Shown: positions 18,153 to 26,807 of the stretch, piece after piece | Layout of the letters: each line of letters starts with the position of its first letter | Position numbering within the stretch: position 1 is the stretch's first letter | Source: Stappia taiwanensis | Lineage (GTDB): Bacteria; Pseudomonadota; Alphaproteobacteria; Rhizobiales; Stappiaceae | DNA length: 64,000 nt | Assembly: GCF_014635285.1 (NCBI RefSeq) | Contig: NZ_BMCR01000006.1 | Location: 124,001 to 188,000 of the forward strand | Direction: 5' to 3' | Program-made: the position numbers and the translations under genes | Notes under the pieces: generated by a model | Told to the model about the DNA's origin: nothing | Seen by the model: only the letters and a program-made list of their open reading frames with translations | Databases searched by the model: none

Positions 18153-18856
18153 GCGCGCCGATCCTCAGCCTGCGCGGCCTGCACGCCTTCTACGGCCTCA
18201 GCCACGTGCTGCACGGGGTCGATCTGGACGTGGGCGAGGGCGAGATCGTCGCGCTGCTCGGGCGCAATGGCGTCGGCCGTTCCACCCTGTGCAAGGCGGT
18301 GATGGCGATTGTCGAGCGTCAGGGCAGCATCCGGGTGCGGGGACGCGAGACCATCGGTCTTGAACCGCATCGGGTCGCCCGCCTCGGCCTCGGCTATGTG
18401 CCGGAGGAGCGGGCGGTGTTTCCCGGGCTGACGGTGGAGCAGAACCTTCTGCTTGGCCGGCATGGAGCGGCGAGTGCCCGCAGCTGGCAGCTTGAGGAGG
18501 TGTACGAGCTGTTCCCCTCGCTTCGGCGGCGCAGCGACACCCATGCGGAGGTGCTGTCCGGCGGCGAACAGCAGATGCTGTCGATCTGCCGGGCCTTGAT
18601 GAGCGGCCCGGAGCTGATGATCGTCGACGAGCCGACCGAGGGGCTGGCGCCGTTGATCGTCGAGCAGGTCGGCGATCTTCTGGCGGAAATTGCCCGGCGC
18701 GGGGTGGCGATCCTGCTGGTGGAGCAGAAGCTGACCATCGCGATGCGGATCGCCCATCGGGTCTATGTGATGGGCCATGGCCGCACGGTGTTTGAAGGGA
18801 GCCCCGACGAACTGCGCACTGACGAGGCAATCCGCAAGGCATGGCTGGAGGTTTGA
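18149..18856 (+). CDS. livF: ABC transporter ATPase, LivF type, with Walker A Lys-to-Arg
   Basis: 235-residue ATPase. The P-loop reads GRNGVGRST (38-46), with arginine 44 where lysine is canonical; the codon is CGT. The rest is intact: LSGGEQQMLSICRAL signature, LMIVDEPTEGLAP Walker B and LLVEQK. To my knowledge several LivF-family proteins carry this Arg substitution, so it does not by itself mean loss of function. It overlaps livG by ATGA, and the thiolase starts 4 bases after it, linking transport and catabolism in one transcript. Confidence 0.93.
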   Translation: MSAPILSLRGLHAFYGLSHVLHGVDLDVGEGEIVALLGRNGVGRSTLCKAVMAIVERQGSIRVRGRETIGLEPHRVARLGLGYVPEERAVFPGLTVEQNLLLGRHGAASARSWQLEEVYELFPSLRRRSDTHAEVLSGGEQQMLSICRALMSGPELMIVDEPTEGLAPLIVEQVGDLLAEIARRGVAILLVEQKLTIAMRIAHRVYVMGHGRTVFEGSPDELRTDEAIRKAWLEV

Positions 18857-18860
18857 CGAC

Positions 18861-20141
18861 ATGACATCGGCAACACGCGAACGGGACCATACCGAAGGGA
18901 CCGGGGCGGGCGGCGTCTATATTCTTGGCGGTGCCCAGACCGACTTTGCCCGCAACTGGGCGCGGGAGGGGCTCGGTATCGACGCCATGATGGCGGAGGC
19001 GCTGCATCAGGGGCTGGAGGCGACCGGCCTTGAGGCATCCGAGATCGAGACCGCGCATATCGGCAATTTCACCGGAGAATTGTTCTGCGGTCAGGGCCAG
19101 CTTGGCGGCATTTTCGCCTCGCTTCACCCGGACCTTTCCGGCGTGCCGACCAGCCGGCACGAGGCGGCCTGCGCCTCCGGCTCCATGGCCGTGCTCTCCG
19201 CCATGGCCGAGATCGAGGCCGGACGCTATGACCTTGCCTGTGTCCTTGGCGTTGAATACATGCGCAACGTGCCCGGCCAGACGGCGGCCGAACATCTTGG
19301 CGCCGCCGCCTGGCACGGGCGGGAATGGACCGACGCCCGCTACCTCTGGCCTGCCGCCTTTTCCGACTTGATCGACGCCTATTCGGAAAAATACGGCGAG
19401 GTCGACTATGCTCATCTCGGCGAGATCGCCCGGATCAACTACGAGAACGGCCGCCGCAATCCCTTGTCGCAGACGCGCAACTGGTCGTTCACGCCGGAGA
19501 GCTTCACCGAGCATGATGAGGCCAACCCGGTGATCGAGGGGCGGGTGCGGCGCAACGACTGTGGTCAGGTGACAGATGGCGCCGCCACCGTTTTCCTCGC
19601 CTCAGCCAAACGGGCGCGTGCCTATGCGGAAAAACGCGGGCTGAAGCTGTCGGATCTTGCCCGGATCGAGGGCTGGGGCCATCGCACCGCACCGATGCTT
19701 CTCTCCGATAAGTTGAGGGAGGGGCGGAATACGCGCTATGTTCTGCCTCAGGTGCAAAAGACCATCGCCGAGTGCTTCGGCCGGGCCGGGGTTGGCGATG
19801 TCTTCGCGCTCGACGCCATCGAGACCCACGACTGTTTCGCCATGACCGAATACGCCGCCATCGACAGTTTCGGCATCACCGCGCCCGGAGAGAGCTGGAA
19901 GGCGATCGAAGAGGGGGTGATCGCCGCCGATGGCCGGTTGCCGGTCAATCCCTCCGGCGGGCTGATCGGCCTCGGCCACCCGGTCGGGGCAACCGGCGTG
20001 CGGATGATGCTCGACGGCTACCGCCAGGTGACCGGTCGGGCCGGGGCCTGCCAGGTGGAGGGCGCGCGGCGGGTCGGGCTTCTCAATATCGGCGGATCGA
20101 CCACCACCATCGCCGCCTTCGTCGTGGGAGCTGCCATATGA
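18861..20141 (+). CDS. Thiolase (acetyl-CoA acyltransferase, SCP-x type)
   Basis: 426-residue thiolase that cleaves 3-ketoacyl-CoA with CoA. The nucleophilic cysteine is C104 in HEAACASGSMAV. The second active-site region reads ETHDCFAMTE, and the C-terminal His lies in GGLIGLGHPVGATG. The usual C-terminal second cysteine loop (CxG) is not evident, as in the SCP-x/lipid-transfer-type branch. The start at 18861 sits four bases after livF. The stop overlaps the next gene (ATGA). In the pathway proposed for this island it performs the last step, releasing acetyl- or propionyl-CoA. Confidence 0.92.
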   Translation: MTSATRERDHTEGTGAGGVYILGGAQTDFARNWAREGLGIDAMMAEALHQGLEATGLEASEIETAHIGNFTGELFCGQGQLGGIFASLHPDLSGVPTSRHEAACASGSMAVLSAMAEIEAGRYDLACVLGVEYMRNVPGQTAAEHLGAAAWHGREWTDARYLWPAAFSDLIDAYSEKYGEVDYAHLGEIARINYENGRRNPLSQTRNWSFTPESFTEHDEANPVIEGRVRRNDCGQVTDGAATVFLASAKRARAYAEKRGLKLSDLARIEGWGHRTAPMLLSDKLREGRNTRYVLPQVQKTIAECFGRAGVGDVFALDAIETHDCFAMTEYAAIDSFGITAPGESWKAIEEGVIAADGRLPVNPSGGLIGLGHPVGATGVRMMLDGYRQVTGRAGACQVEGARRVGLLNIGGSTTTIAAFVVGAAI

Positions 20142-20902
20142 CCTTGCTGGATCTGACCGGACGGGTTGCCGTCGTCACCGGAGCCTCCTCCGGCCTCGGG
20201 GCGCATTTCGCGCGCACGCTGGGGGAAGCAGGCGCGGCGGTGGCGCTGATCGCCCGCAATGGCGAGAAGCTGGAGGCGGTGGCCGCGCCCTTGCGCGCTG
20301 ACGGCATCGATGTGCGCTGCGCGCCGGCCGACATCACCGACCGGCCGGCGCTGGAGGCGGCGGTTGCCGGCATCGCCGACTGGCACGGGCGGATCGACGT
20401 CCTCGTTAACAACGCCGGCATCGCCCGCACCGAACGGTTTCTCGACATGTCGGAGGCGGACTGGGCGGCGGTGGTCGACACGGACCTGACCGGCCTGTGG
20501 CGCGCCGGGCAGATCGTCGCCCGGGTGATGGCCGCCGGCGAACGGGGCGGGTCGATCGTCAACATCGCCTCGATCCTCGGGCTCGCGGTACAGCCGACCC
20601 AGACCAACTACGCGGCGGCGAAGGCCGGGGTGTTGCACCTGACCCGGGCGATGGCCCGGGAGTTGGGGCGATACGGCATCCGCGTCAACGCCATCGCGCC
20701 GGGCTATTTCAAGACCGATATCAATTCCGATTTTTTCGACAGCGACGCCGGCCAGGCGCTGATCGGCAAGCTGTTCCCAAGGCGGCTGGGCCGGTTGAGC
20801 GAGCTCGACGGGCCGTTGCTGCTGCTCGCCTCGCAGGCGGGCAGTTTCATGACTGGAACCACTTTGACCGTCGATGGCGGTACATTACTTTCGGGGGTTT
20901 GA
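20138..20902 (+). CDS. SDR-family oxidoreductase
   Basis: 254-residue short-chain dehydrogenase/reductase. Cofactor motif TGASSGLG is at 15-22 and NNAG is present. Catalytic residues are in NIASILGL and YAAAKAG, and the C-terminus TGTTLTVDGGTLLSGV is classical. The true start is ATG 20138, overlapping the thiolase stop. It is the second SDR in the island. One may act on the 3-hydroxyacyl-CoA and this one on a 4-keto/4-hydroxy group (LvaD-like), but sequence alone cannot assign them. Confidence 0.92.
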   Translation: MTLLDLTGRVAVVTGASSGLGAHFARTLGEAGAAVALIARNGEKLEAVAAPLRADGIDVRCAPADITDRPALEAAVAGIADWHGRIDVLVNNAGIARTERFLDMSEADWAAVVDTDLTGLWRAGQIVARVMAAGERGGSIVNIASILGLAVQPTQTNYAAAKAGVLHLTRAMARELGRYGIRVNAIAPGYFKTDINSDFFDSDAGQALIGKLFPRRLGRLSELDGPLLLLASQAGSFMTGTTLTVDGGTLLSGV

Positions 20903-22114
20903 ATGAATTTCGTCCACAGCGCAAAGGTCGAGGACCTGAAGGCCAGGGTGTCCGCCTTCATGGAGGCGCATGTCATCCCGGCCGAGGCCGACTATCACCG
21001 CTTCGTCGACAGCGGCAAGGACCGCTGGGCGATCCCCCCGGTGATGGAGGAGCTGAAGGCGCGCGCCCGGGCGGAAGGTCTGTGGAACCTGTGGTGCCCC
21101 TATCCGGAGCATGGCGCCGGGCTCAACAATTGCGACTACGCGCCGCTGGCGGAGATCATGGGCCGCTCGATCATCGGCCCGGAGGTGTTCAACTGCAATG
21201 CGCCGGATACCGGCAACATGGAGGTGCTGATCAAATATGGCACCGAGGCGCAGAAAGCGAAATGGCTGACGCCGCTGCTCGCCGGCGAGATCCGCTCCGC
21301 CTTCTGCATGACCGAACCGGCGGTGGCCTCGTCGGACGCCACCAATGTGGAAGCCTCGATCCTGCGCGATGGCGATCACTACGTGATCAATGGCCGCAAG
21401 TGGTGGGCCACCGGCGCCCCCGATCCGCGCTGCCGCATCCTGATCGTCATGGGCAAGAGCGACCCGGCGGCGGAACGGCACAGACAGCAGTCGATGATCC
21501 TGGTGCCGTTCGACACGCCGGGGGTGACATTGGTGCGCCCGCTCAATGTGTTTGGCGCCGATGACGCGCCGCACGGGCATGCGGAGATCCTGTTCGACAA
21601 TGTCCGGGTGCCGGCGGAGAACCTGCTGCTCGGCGAGGGGCGGGGCTTCGAGATCGCGCAAGGCCGGCTCGGGCCGGGACGCATTCACCATTGCATGCGG
21701 CTGATCGGCGCCGCCCAGCGGGCGCTGGAGCTGATGTGCGACCGGGTGTCGGCACGCCGGGCCTTCGGCAAGCCGCTCGCCGATCAGGGGGTGGTGCGGC
21801 AGCAAATCGCCCTGTCCCTGTGCGAGATCGAGCAGGCCCGCCTGCTGGCATTGGCGGCGGCGGACAAGATGGACCGGCTCGGCAACAAGGACGCACGCGA
21901 TCTGATCGGCATGGCCAAGGTGGTGATCCCGCAGATGGCACAGACGGTGATCGACCGGGCGATCCAGGTGCATGGGGCGGCGGGCGTGTCGCAGGACACC
22001 TTCCTCGCCGCGGCCTTTGCCTATGCCCGGACCATCCGCATCGCCGACGGTCCGGACGAGGTGCATCAGGATGCGCTGGCACGGCAGATGTTGAAGGCGC
22101 GGGCGGCCGCATGA
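20903..22114 (+). CDS. Acyl-CoA dehydrogenase (ACAD10/11-like)
   Basis: 403-residue flavoprotein of the acyl-CoA dehydrogenase fold. The FAD-contacting stretch [20 protein letters not shown] is around 135-154, followed by [11 protein letters not shown]. The C-terminal helical domain has [19 protein letters not shown] and [16 protein letters not shown]. These sequences resemble the dehydrogenase halves of ACAD10/ACAD11. It is immediately followed, with ATGA overlap, by an APH-type kinase that corresponds to the other half of ACAD10/11. In levulinate/4-hydroxyacid degradation the analogous enzyme LvaC removes the 4-phosphate and isomerises the acyl-CoA. That function here is inference. Confidence 0.92.
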   Translation: MNFVHSAKVEDLKARVSAFMEAHVIPAEADYHRFVDSGKDRWAIPPVMEELKARARAEGLWNLWCPYPEHGAGLNNCDYAPLAEIMGRSIIGPEVFNCNAPDTGNMEVLIKYGTEAQKAKWLTPLLAGEIRSAFCMTEPAVASSDATNVEASILRDGDHYVINGRKWWATGAPDPRCRILIVMGKSDPAAERHRQQSMILVPFDTPGVTLVRPLNVFGADDAPHGHAEILFDNVRVPAENLLLGEGRGFEIAQGRLGPGRIHHCMRLIGAAQRALELMCDRVSARRAFGKPLADQGVVRQQIALSLCEIEQARLLALAAADKMDRLGNKDARDLIGMAKVVIPQMAQTVIDRAIQVHGAAGVSQDTFLAAAFAYARTIRIADGPDEVHQDALARQMLKARAAA

Positions 22115-23139
22115 GTGCGGTTCCCGGCGATGTCGCGGCCCTCGCGCCGCTCTTGGAAGAGCGGCTGCCGGCGCTCGGCCGCGGGGTGACCATCGCCCCG
22201 TTCGGCGGTGGTCAGTCCAACCCGACCTTCCTGGCGCTCGGTTCCGGCGGTGAGGCGGTGTTGCGGGTGCAGCCGGCCGGCAAGCGGCTGAAGGGGGCGC
22301 ATGCGGTCGACCGCGAATTTCGGGTGATGGCTGCGCTGCACGGCTCCCGCGTGCCGGTGCCGGAGATGCTGCTGAGCGGCGGCGAGGACGAATGGCTCGA
22401 CCGCCGTTTCATCGTCATGCAGCGGGTGGAGGGCGTTGTCTTCTGGGATCCGGCACTGCCGGACAAGACCCCGGCCGAGCGTGGCCGGGTCTATGACGCC
22501 ATGGTCACGGTGCTGGCGGATCTGCACGACGTCGACATCGCCTCCGTCGGGCTGTCCGACTATGGCCGGCCGGGCAATTATTTCGCCCGCCAGTTCGCCA
22601 CCTGGCAGCGCCAGTACCGGGCGAGCGAGACCGGCGAGAACCGGGACATGGAGCAGCTGATCGCCTGGCTGGACCGGCATCTGCCGGAGGATGACGGGAC
22701 GGTGAGCCTTGTTCATGGCGACTACCGGATCGACAACCTGATCTTCGATCCCGAGGTGTTGGCGATCCGCGCGGTGTTGGACTGGGAGTTGTCGACCCTG
22801 GGCCATCCCTTCGCTGATCTTGCCTATCAATGCATGCAGTGGCGCCTGCCCAACGACGGGGTGTTCAAGGGGCTCGGCGGCGTCGACCGGGAGGCGCTGG
22901 GCATTCCCGACGAGGCCGCCTATCTCGCCGCCTATTGCCGGCGGCGCGGGCTTGCGCGCATCGAGGGCTGGACCTTCCATCTGGCGTTTTCCTTCTTCCG
23001 GCTTGCCGCCATCCTCCAGGGCATCTATCGCCGCTATCTGGATGGCAATGCCGCCAACGCGGAGACCGCGCTGCGCTACGGCCAGACCGTGCCGGTGCTG
23101 ACGGCGCTGGCGATGGCGGAGGTGGAGCGTGGAGGATAG
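22111..23139 (+). CDS. APH-type phosphotransferase (ACAD10/11 or LvaA-like hydroxyacyl-CoA kinase)
   Basis: 342-residue kinase of the aminoglycoside-phosphotransferase fold. The nucleotide-binding region is [10 protein letters not shown]...AVLRVQP (31-55). The catalytic loop HGDYRIDN is at 202-209 and the metal-binding DWE at 224-226, followed by [12 protein letters not shown], a signature of the ACAD10/11-like branch. The true start is ATG 22111, overlapping the dehydrogenase stop. Antibiotic phosphorylation is unlikely given the operon. Known relatives (LvaA, the kinase domains of ACAD10/11) phosphorylate 4-hydroxyacyl-CoA so that the hydroxyl can be eliminated. It ends the operon. Confidence 0.9.
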   Translation: MSAVPGDVAALAPLLEERLPALGRGVTIAPFGGGQSNPTFLALGSGGEAVLRVQPAGKRLKGAHAVDREFRVMAALHGSRVPVPEMLLSGGEDEWLDRRFIVMQRVEGVVFWDPALPDKTPAERGRVYDAMVTVLADLHDVDIASVGLSDYGRPGNYFARQFATWQRQYRASETGENRDMEQLIAWLDRHLPEDDGTVSLVHGDYRIDNLIFDPEVLAIRAVLDWELSTLGHPFADLAYQCMQWRLPNDGVFKGLGGVDREALGIPDEAAYLAAYCRRRGLARIEGWTFHLAFSFFRLAAILQGIYRRYLDGNAANAETALRYGQTVPVLTALAMAEVERGG

Positions 23140-23305
23140 CGCCCTTTCCCGCTACGGCTGCCGCCCCGAGCCCCTTTGCAAGCAAGACGCAGTATTGCTG
23201 TTAAGACTCATGGTCTAACTAGGGCCGACCTCGCGGCGTTTCCGTCCGTTCTGGCGACCGCCCGCGTGGGGTATGCGTCTACAAGCTGGGCTGATCGGGG
23301 GAGAA

Positions 23306-24748
23306 ATGGCGTTTATCGAAGGGGTGTTCGGGGTTATCGGCGACCTCACCTGGGGCTGGGCGCTGATCCCGCTGCTGGTGGTGTTCGGCGTCTTCATCAC
23401 GGTGCTGACCGGGTTCGTGCAGATCCGCTATTTCAAGCGCATGTTCCGGGTGCTGTCCTCGGAAAACCAGAGCGCCGATCCCAACGCGATCTCCGCCCGC
23501 GCGGCGCTGCTTGTGTCCGTCGGCGGTCGGGTCGGCGGCGGCAACATTGCCGGTGTGGCCGTGGCGATTACTCTCGGCGGACCGGGGGCGGTCTTCTGGA
23601 TGTGGGCGGTTGCCCTTGTCGGCATGGCGACCAGCCTGGTCGAATGCTCGCTGGCGCAGCTCTACAAGCGGCGCGAGCCCGATGGCGCCTTTCGCGGCGG
23701 TCCGGCCCGCTCGATCATTCATGGGCTTGGTCATGAGTACAAATGGCTGGCGGTGCTTTACGCGGTCTGCCTGATCGCCGCCTTTGGCCTCGGCTTCAAT
23801 GCCTTCCAGGGCAACACGGTGGCTGGCGCCGCCGAGGAGAGCCTGGGCATCGACCGTCTCTGGTCGGGCGTGGTGTTGACCATTATTGCCGGCTTCATCG
23901 TCTTCGGCGGCATTCATCGCATCGCCAAGGCCGCCGATGTGGTGGTGCCGGTGATGGCCGTCGGCTACCTGCTGATGGCGGTGGTGGTGATCCTTCTCAA
24001 CGTGAGCGAGCTGCCCGGCGTGCTGGCCTCGATCGTTCTCAATGCCTTCGGCTTCGAGCAGGCGGTGGGCGGCGGCATGGGCGCGGCGCTGGCGCAGGGG
24101 CTGCGCCGGGGGCTGTTCTCCAACGAGGCCGGTCTCGGCTCAGCGCCCAATGTGGCGGCGACGGCGGATGTGCGTCATCCCATCAGCCAGGGCATCACCC
24201 AGTCGTTCTCCGTGTTCATCGACACGATCCTGATCTGCAGCTGCACCGCCTTCGTCATCCTGCTCGGCGATGTCTACCAGCCCGGGGCGGAGGCCGTGGA
24301 CGGGGTGGTGCTGACCCAGCAGTCGCTGGCGGAACATCTGGGCGACTGGACCCAGTATTTCCTGACGTTCATCCTGCTGCTCTTCGCCTTCAGCTCGATC
24401 ATCTACAACTACTATCTCGGCGAGAACGCGCTGACGGTGATCACCGAACATCCGATGGCGCTGAACGGCTTCCGGCTGGTCGTCATGGGTATCGTCTTCG
24501 TCGGCGCGGTGGCGCCGGGAGCGACCGCCGTGTTCTTCTTCTCCGATCCGCTGATGGGCATCCTGGCGGTGGTCAATCTGGTGGTCCTGATGATGCTGTT
24601 ACCCACCTGCCTGCGGATCCTGCAGGACTTCCGGGCGCAGCTCAAGGCCGGCGTCGCCCGGCCGCTGCTCAACCCGGACGACTTCCCCGACCTCGATCTC
24701 GACCGCACCGCCTGGACCGGCGTCAACCCGGACCGGCAGACGGCCTGA
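23306..24748 (+). CDS. Sodium/alanine or glycine symporter (AGCS family)
   Basis: 480-residue polytopic inner-membrane transporter. Family motifs are visible: VGGGNIAGVAVAITLGGPGAVFWMW near the N-terminus, FSNEAGLGSAPNVAATADV in the middle, and FSSIIYNYYLGENA later. The start is ATG 23306 with GGGGGA just upstream rather than an in-frame ATG 33 bases earlier. It imports alanine or glycine with sodium. It stands alone, 166 bases after the kinase, and is convergent with the DUF3788 gene. A hairpin lies between them. Confidence 0.93.
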   Translation: MAFIEGVFGVIGDLTWGWALIPLLVVFGVFITVLTGFVQIRYFKRMFRVLSSENQSADPNAISARAALLVSVGGRVGGGNIAGVAVAITLGGPGAVFWMWAVALVGMATSLVECSLAQLYKRREPDGAFRGGPARSIIHGLGHEYKWLAVLYAVCLIAAFGLGFNAFQGNTVAGAAEESLGIDRLWSGVVLTIIAGFIVFGGIHRIAKAADVVVPVMAVGYLLMAVVVILLNVSELPGVLASIVLNAFGFEQAVGGGMGAALAQGLRRGLFSNEAGLGSAPNVAATADVRHPISQGITQSFSVFIDTILICSCTAFVILLGDVYQPGAEAVDGVVLTQQSLAEHLGDWTQYFLTFILLLFAFSSIIYNYYLGENALTVITEHPMALNGFRLVVMGIVFVGAVAPGATAVFFFSDPLMGILAVVNLVVLMMLLPTCLRILQDFRAQLKAGVARPLLNPDDFPDLDLDRTAWTGVNPDRQTA

Positions 24749-24751
24749 TCC

Positions 24752-24789
24752 GCACGGCGCGGCGCTCTTGTGAGGGCGCCGGGCCGTGC
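24752..24789. terminator. Imperfect hairpin between convergent genes
   Basis: GCACGGC (24752-24758) pairs with GCCGTGC (24783-24789), with an inner GGCGC/GCGCC pairing and a small internal loop. No T tract follows on either side, so it is only a candidate bidirectional terminator. Confidence 0.45.
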
Positions 24790-24812
24790 CTGCCCTTAAG
24801 CATGTGAGAGCG

Positions 24813-25268
24813 TCAGGCGCCCTTGCGGTGCGGGCGCTTGAGCGCCAGAAGCTCGGTTACGTCCTGAAGGTCTTTGGTGGAGGCAATCCCGATCTTCAGC
24901 CATTTTCCGTCGTGATAGGTCTCGGCCGCGTCATACAGCGCCATCAGGCCGGGGCTCAGGGCTTCTCGCTGCGCTTCCACCTTCTCCCGCTCCCTGGCGC
25001 CCAATACGATCACCGCCGAAAACACTCCATATTCGGGCAGCAATGTGCAGAAGGCCTTGGACTTCTTGTAGCGCAGGGACCAGCCATGGGTCTTGCCGCC
25101 ATAAATCCAGTCCGGAGTGAAGACGCCGGGGTAGGAGCTGTCGATCCAGGCGCGCAGCGCCGTCCAGTGCTCGCAGGCTTCCGCCCCGATCCAGTCGCGT
25201 ATCGTCGCGTCACCGGGGGTGGCGGACTTGTCGGTGAGCCGGTCTCCGGTCCGGGGCGTCTGTTGCAT
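24813..25268 (-). CDS. DUF3788 family protein
   Basis: 151-residue cytoplasmic protein of unknown function. Conserved family features are TPDWIYGGKTHGWSLRYKKSK and LCTLLPEYG-like (here FCTLLPEYGVFSAVIVLG). No catalytic signature or signal peptide is seen. It is third in a minus-strand series after the LysR and NTF2-like genes, with about 60-base gaps, and may share their transcript. Biochemical role unknown. Confidence 0.82.
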   Translation of the reverse strand: MQQTPRTGDRLTDKSATPGDATIRDWIGAEACEHWTALRAWIDSSYPGVFTPDWIYGGKTHGWSLRYKKSKAFCTLLPEYGVFSAVIVLGAREREKVEAQREALSPGLMALYDAAETYHDGKWLKIGIASTKDLQDVTELLALKRPHRKGA

Positions 25269-25326
25269 GGGGCTGTCTCCTGAGCGCGAGGGGGGAAACG
25301 CAGGCTTGGAGCGTTGGTAGCGCCCC

Positions 25327-25710
25327 TTAAGTCTCGCGCCGGTGCCACCATTCCTCCAGGCTTTCGCACAAAAGCCCGTCCGTGCTGCCTGTCAGCTTGA
25401 GGCGGAAGGTTCCATCGAGCTCCACGCGGCTGCCGCAGGCCTTGCGCGTGAACCGCGCCTGCCAGCCGGCAACGGCGGTGGTTCCGTCAATGGCCCAGAC
25501 CTTGGAGGAGAACGCCACGTCCTCCTGCGCGTCCGCCGCCCCGTCCTGCCAGTATTGCCGGATTGCCTCCCGGCCGGTCATGGCCGGGTCGAACGGCGTT
25601 TCCCGGTAGGTTGCGTTCTCGGTAAAAAGGGCGGTGATCTGCTCCGGATCGCCCTCCACCCAGGCGCGGCCGTAGCGATCGAGCCAGTTCTGAACTTCTT
25701 GCTTCTGCAT
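25327..25710 (-). CDS. NTF2-like/SnoaL-type protein
   Basis: 127-residue small cone-fold protein. It begins QKQEVQNWLDRYGRAWVEGD followed by ALFTENATYRETPFDP and REAIRQYW, typical of nuclear transport factor 2-like proteins. These include ketosteroid-isomerase-type enzymes and ligand-binding proteins of unknown role. The start is set at ATG 25710; the frame is open upstream but its sequence looks non-coding. It lies between LysR and DUF3788 on the same strand. Specific function is not predictable. Confidence 0.82.
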   Translation of the reverse strand: MQKQEVQNWLDRYGRAWVEGDPEQITALFTENATYRETPFDPAMTGREAIRQYWQDGAADAQEDVAFSSKVWAIDGTTAVAGWQARFTRKACGSRVELDGTFRLKLTGSTDGLLCESLEEWWHRRET

Positions 25711-25769
25711 GATGTCTGCTCCCGCTTTCCGTGTGTGCGGGGGTTCTACATCCTGACGCCGGGGCAAGA

Positions 25770-26672
25770 TCAAGCCGCAGTGCCGGAGGCGGCGGGCGCC
25801 TGTTTCGGCAGGGGCGGAACCAGCTGATAAAAGGCTTCGACCACCTGACTGGTGGTCTCGCTCAGGCTGAACACCGTCTCGTGGATGGTCAGGCCCTGCA
25901 TTTCGGCGATGGGCAGGCGCACCACCCCGTCGCTGCGGCCGGTGGAGCCTTGCCACAGAAATCCGATGCCGAGGCCATTGGCTACCGCCTCATAGAGGCC
26001 GTCGCGGGCGTCGAGGGTCAGGAACGGGCGGGGCGAGAGGCCGGCCCGGGCGAACATCCTGTCCACCGCCCGCTGGGTTGACGAGCCCGAGGCGCGGAAG
26101 ATCATCGGCTCATCGCAGAGCATTTTCGCGGTCACCATTCTCTCCTGCGCCAGCCGGTGGCCAAGCGGGGCGATCGCCACCACGCGGGCGCTCGCCAGAT
26201 GCGCGCGGCGAAAGCGGGGATCGGCGGGCACATCGGGCAAAACGCCGATGTCGCATTCGTGGTTCAGCACCGCGCGGGTGATCTTGTGATGTGAGCCGGT
26301 CTCGACCTTCAGCGTCACCCCCGGAAAGGCGCGGTGAAAGGCCGCCACCAGCGCCATGCCCGGCATGGCATTGCCCAGGCCGACGATGATCTGTCCCGCG
26401 CGCAGCGACGAGCGGCTCAGTAGCAGACGCTCGGCCTCCTGCCGGGCTTCGGCCATGCGTTCCGCCGTATCGCAAAGTTTCAGGCAGAGGTCGGTGGGCA
26501 GCAGCCGTCCGGCCTCGCGGCGGAACAGGCGAATGCCGAACTCCTGCTCCAGGCCGCGCACCTGGGCGGAGATGTTCGGCTGGGTGACCGCCAGCGTGCG
26601 CGCCGCGGCGGCATAGGAGCCGGTTTCCGCGACGGCCCTGACGGCGTCGAGACGTTGCGGGGAAATGGCCAT
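25770..26672 (-). CDS. LysR-family transcriptional regulator
   Basis: 300-residue regulator. The N-terminal winged helix-turn-helix reads RLDAVRAVAETGSYAAAART then VTQPNISAQVRGLEQEFGIRLFRR. The effector domain starts near residue 90. It is divergent from the HAD-phosphatase/ABC importer operon (135-base intergenic region) and is its most likely regulator. It may also drive the two small genes behind it. The ligand is unknown; a phosphorylated or peptide-like compound would fit the neighbours. Confidence 0.93.
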   Translation of the reverse strand: MAISPQRLDAVRAVAETGSYAAAARTLAVTQPNISAQVRGLEQEFGIRLFRREAGRLLPTDLCLKLCDTAERMAEARQEAERLLLSRSSLRAGQIIVGLGNAMPGMALVAAFHRAFPGVTLKVETGSHHKITRAVLNHECDIGVLPDVPADPRFRRAHLASARVVAIAPLGHRLAQERMVTAKMLCDEPMIFRASGSSTQRAVDRMFARAGLSPRPFLTLDARDGLYEAVANGLGIGFLWQGSTGRSDGVVRLPIAEMQGLTIHETVFSLSETTSQVVEAFYQLVPPLPKQAPAASGTAA

Positions 26673-26807
26673 CTCTCAAGCTCCGGGTTTGGTTTGTCCA
26701 AAGCTTAGCTTTCGTTCGTATCAGTCCTGTTACAAAGCGCCGTCAAATCTGCTCTCCAGCGCCGGGCCAGTGGGGGCCGGTCTTGCAAACGCAAGGAGAG
26801 AGCAGAC

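Noticed and set aside
22111-23139. Aminoglycoside resistance kinase
   Set aside because: The fold matches, but the [12 protein letters not shown] region and overlap with an acyl-CoA dehydrogenase point to the ACAD10/11/LvaA branch.
26700-26807. Pho box upstream of the HAD/ABC operon
   Set aside because: CTGTTAC and CCGTCAA occur at about 26726 and 26739, but their spacing of 13 bases does not fit the 11-base period of Pho boxes.
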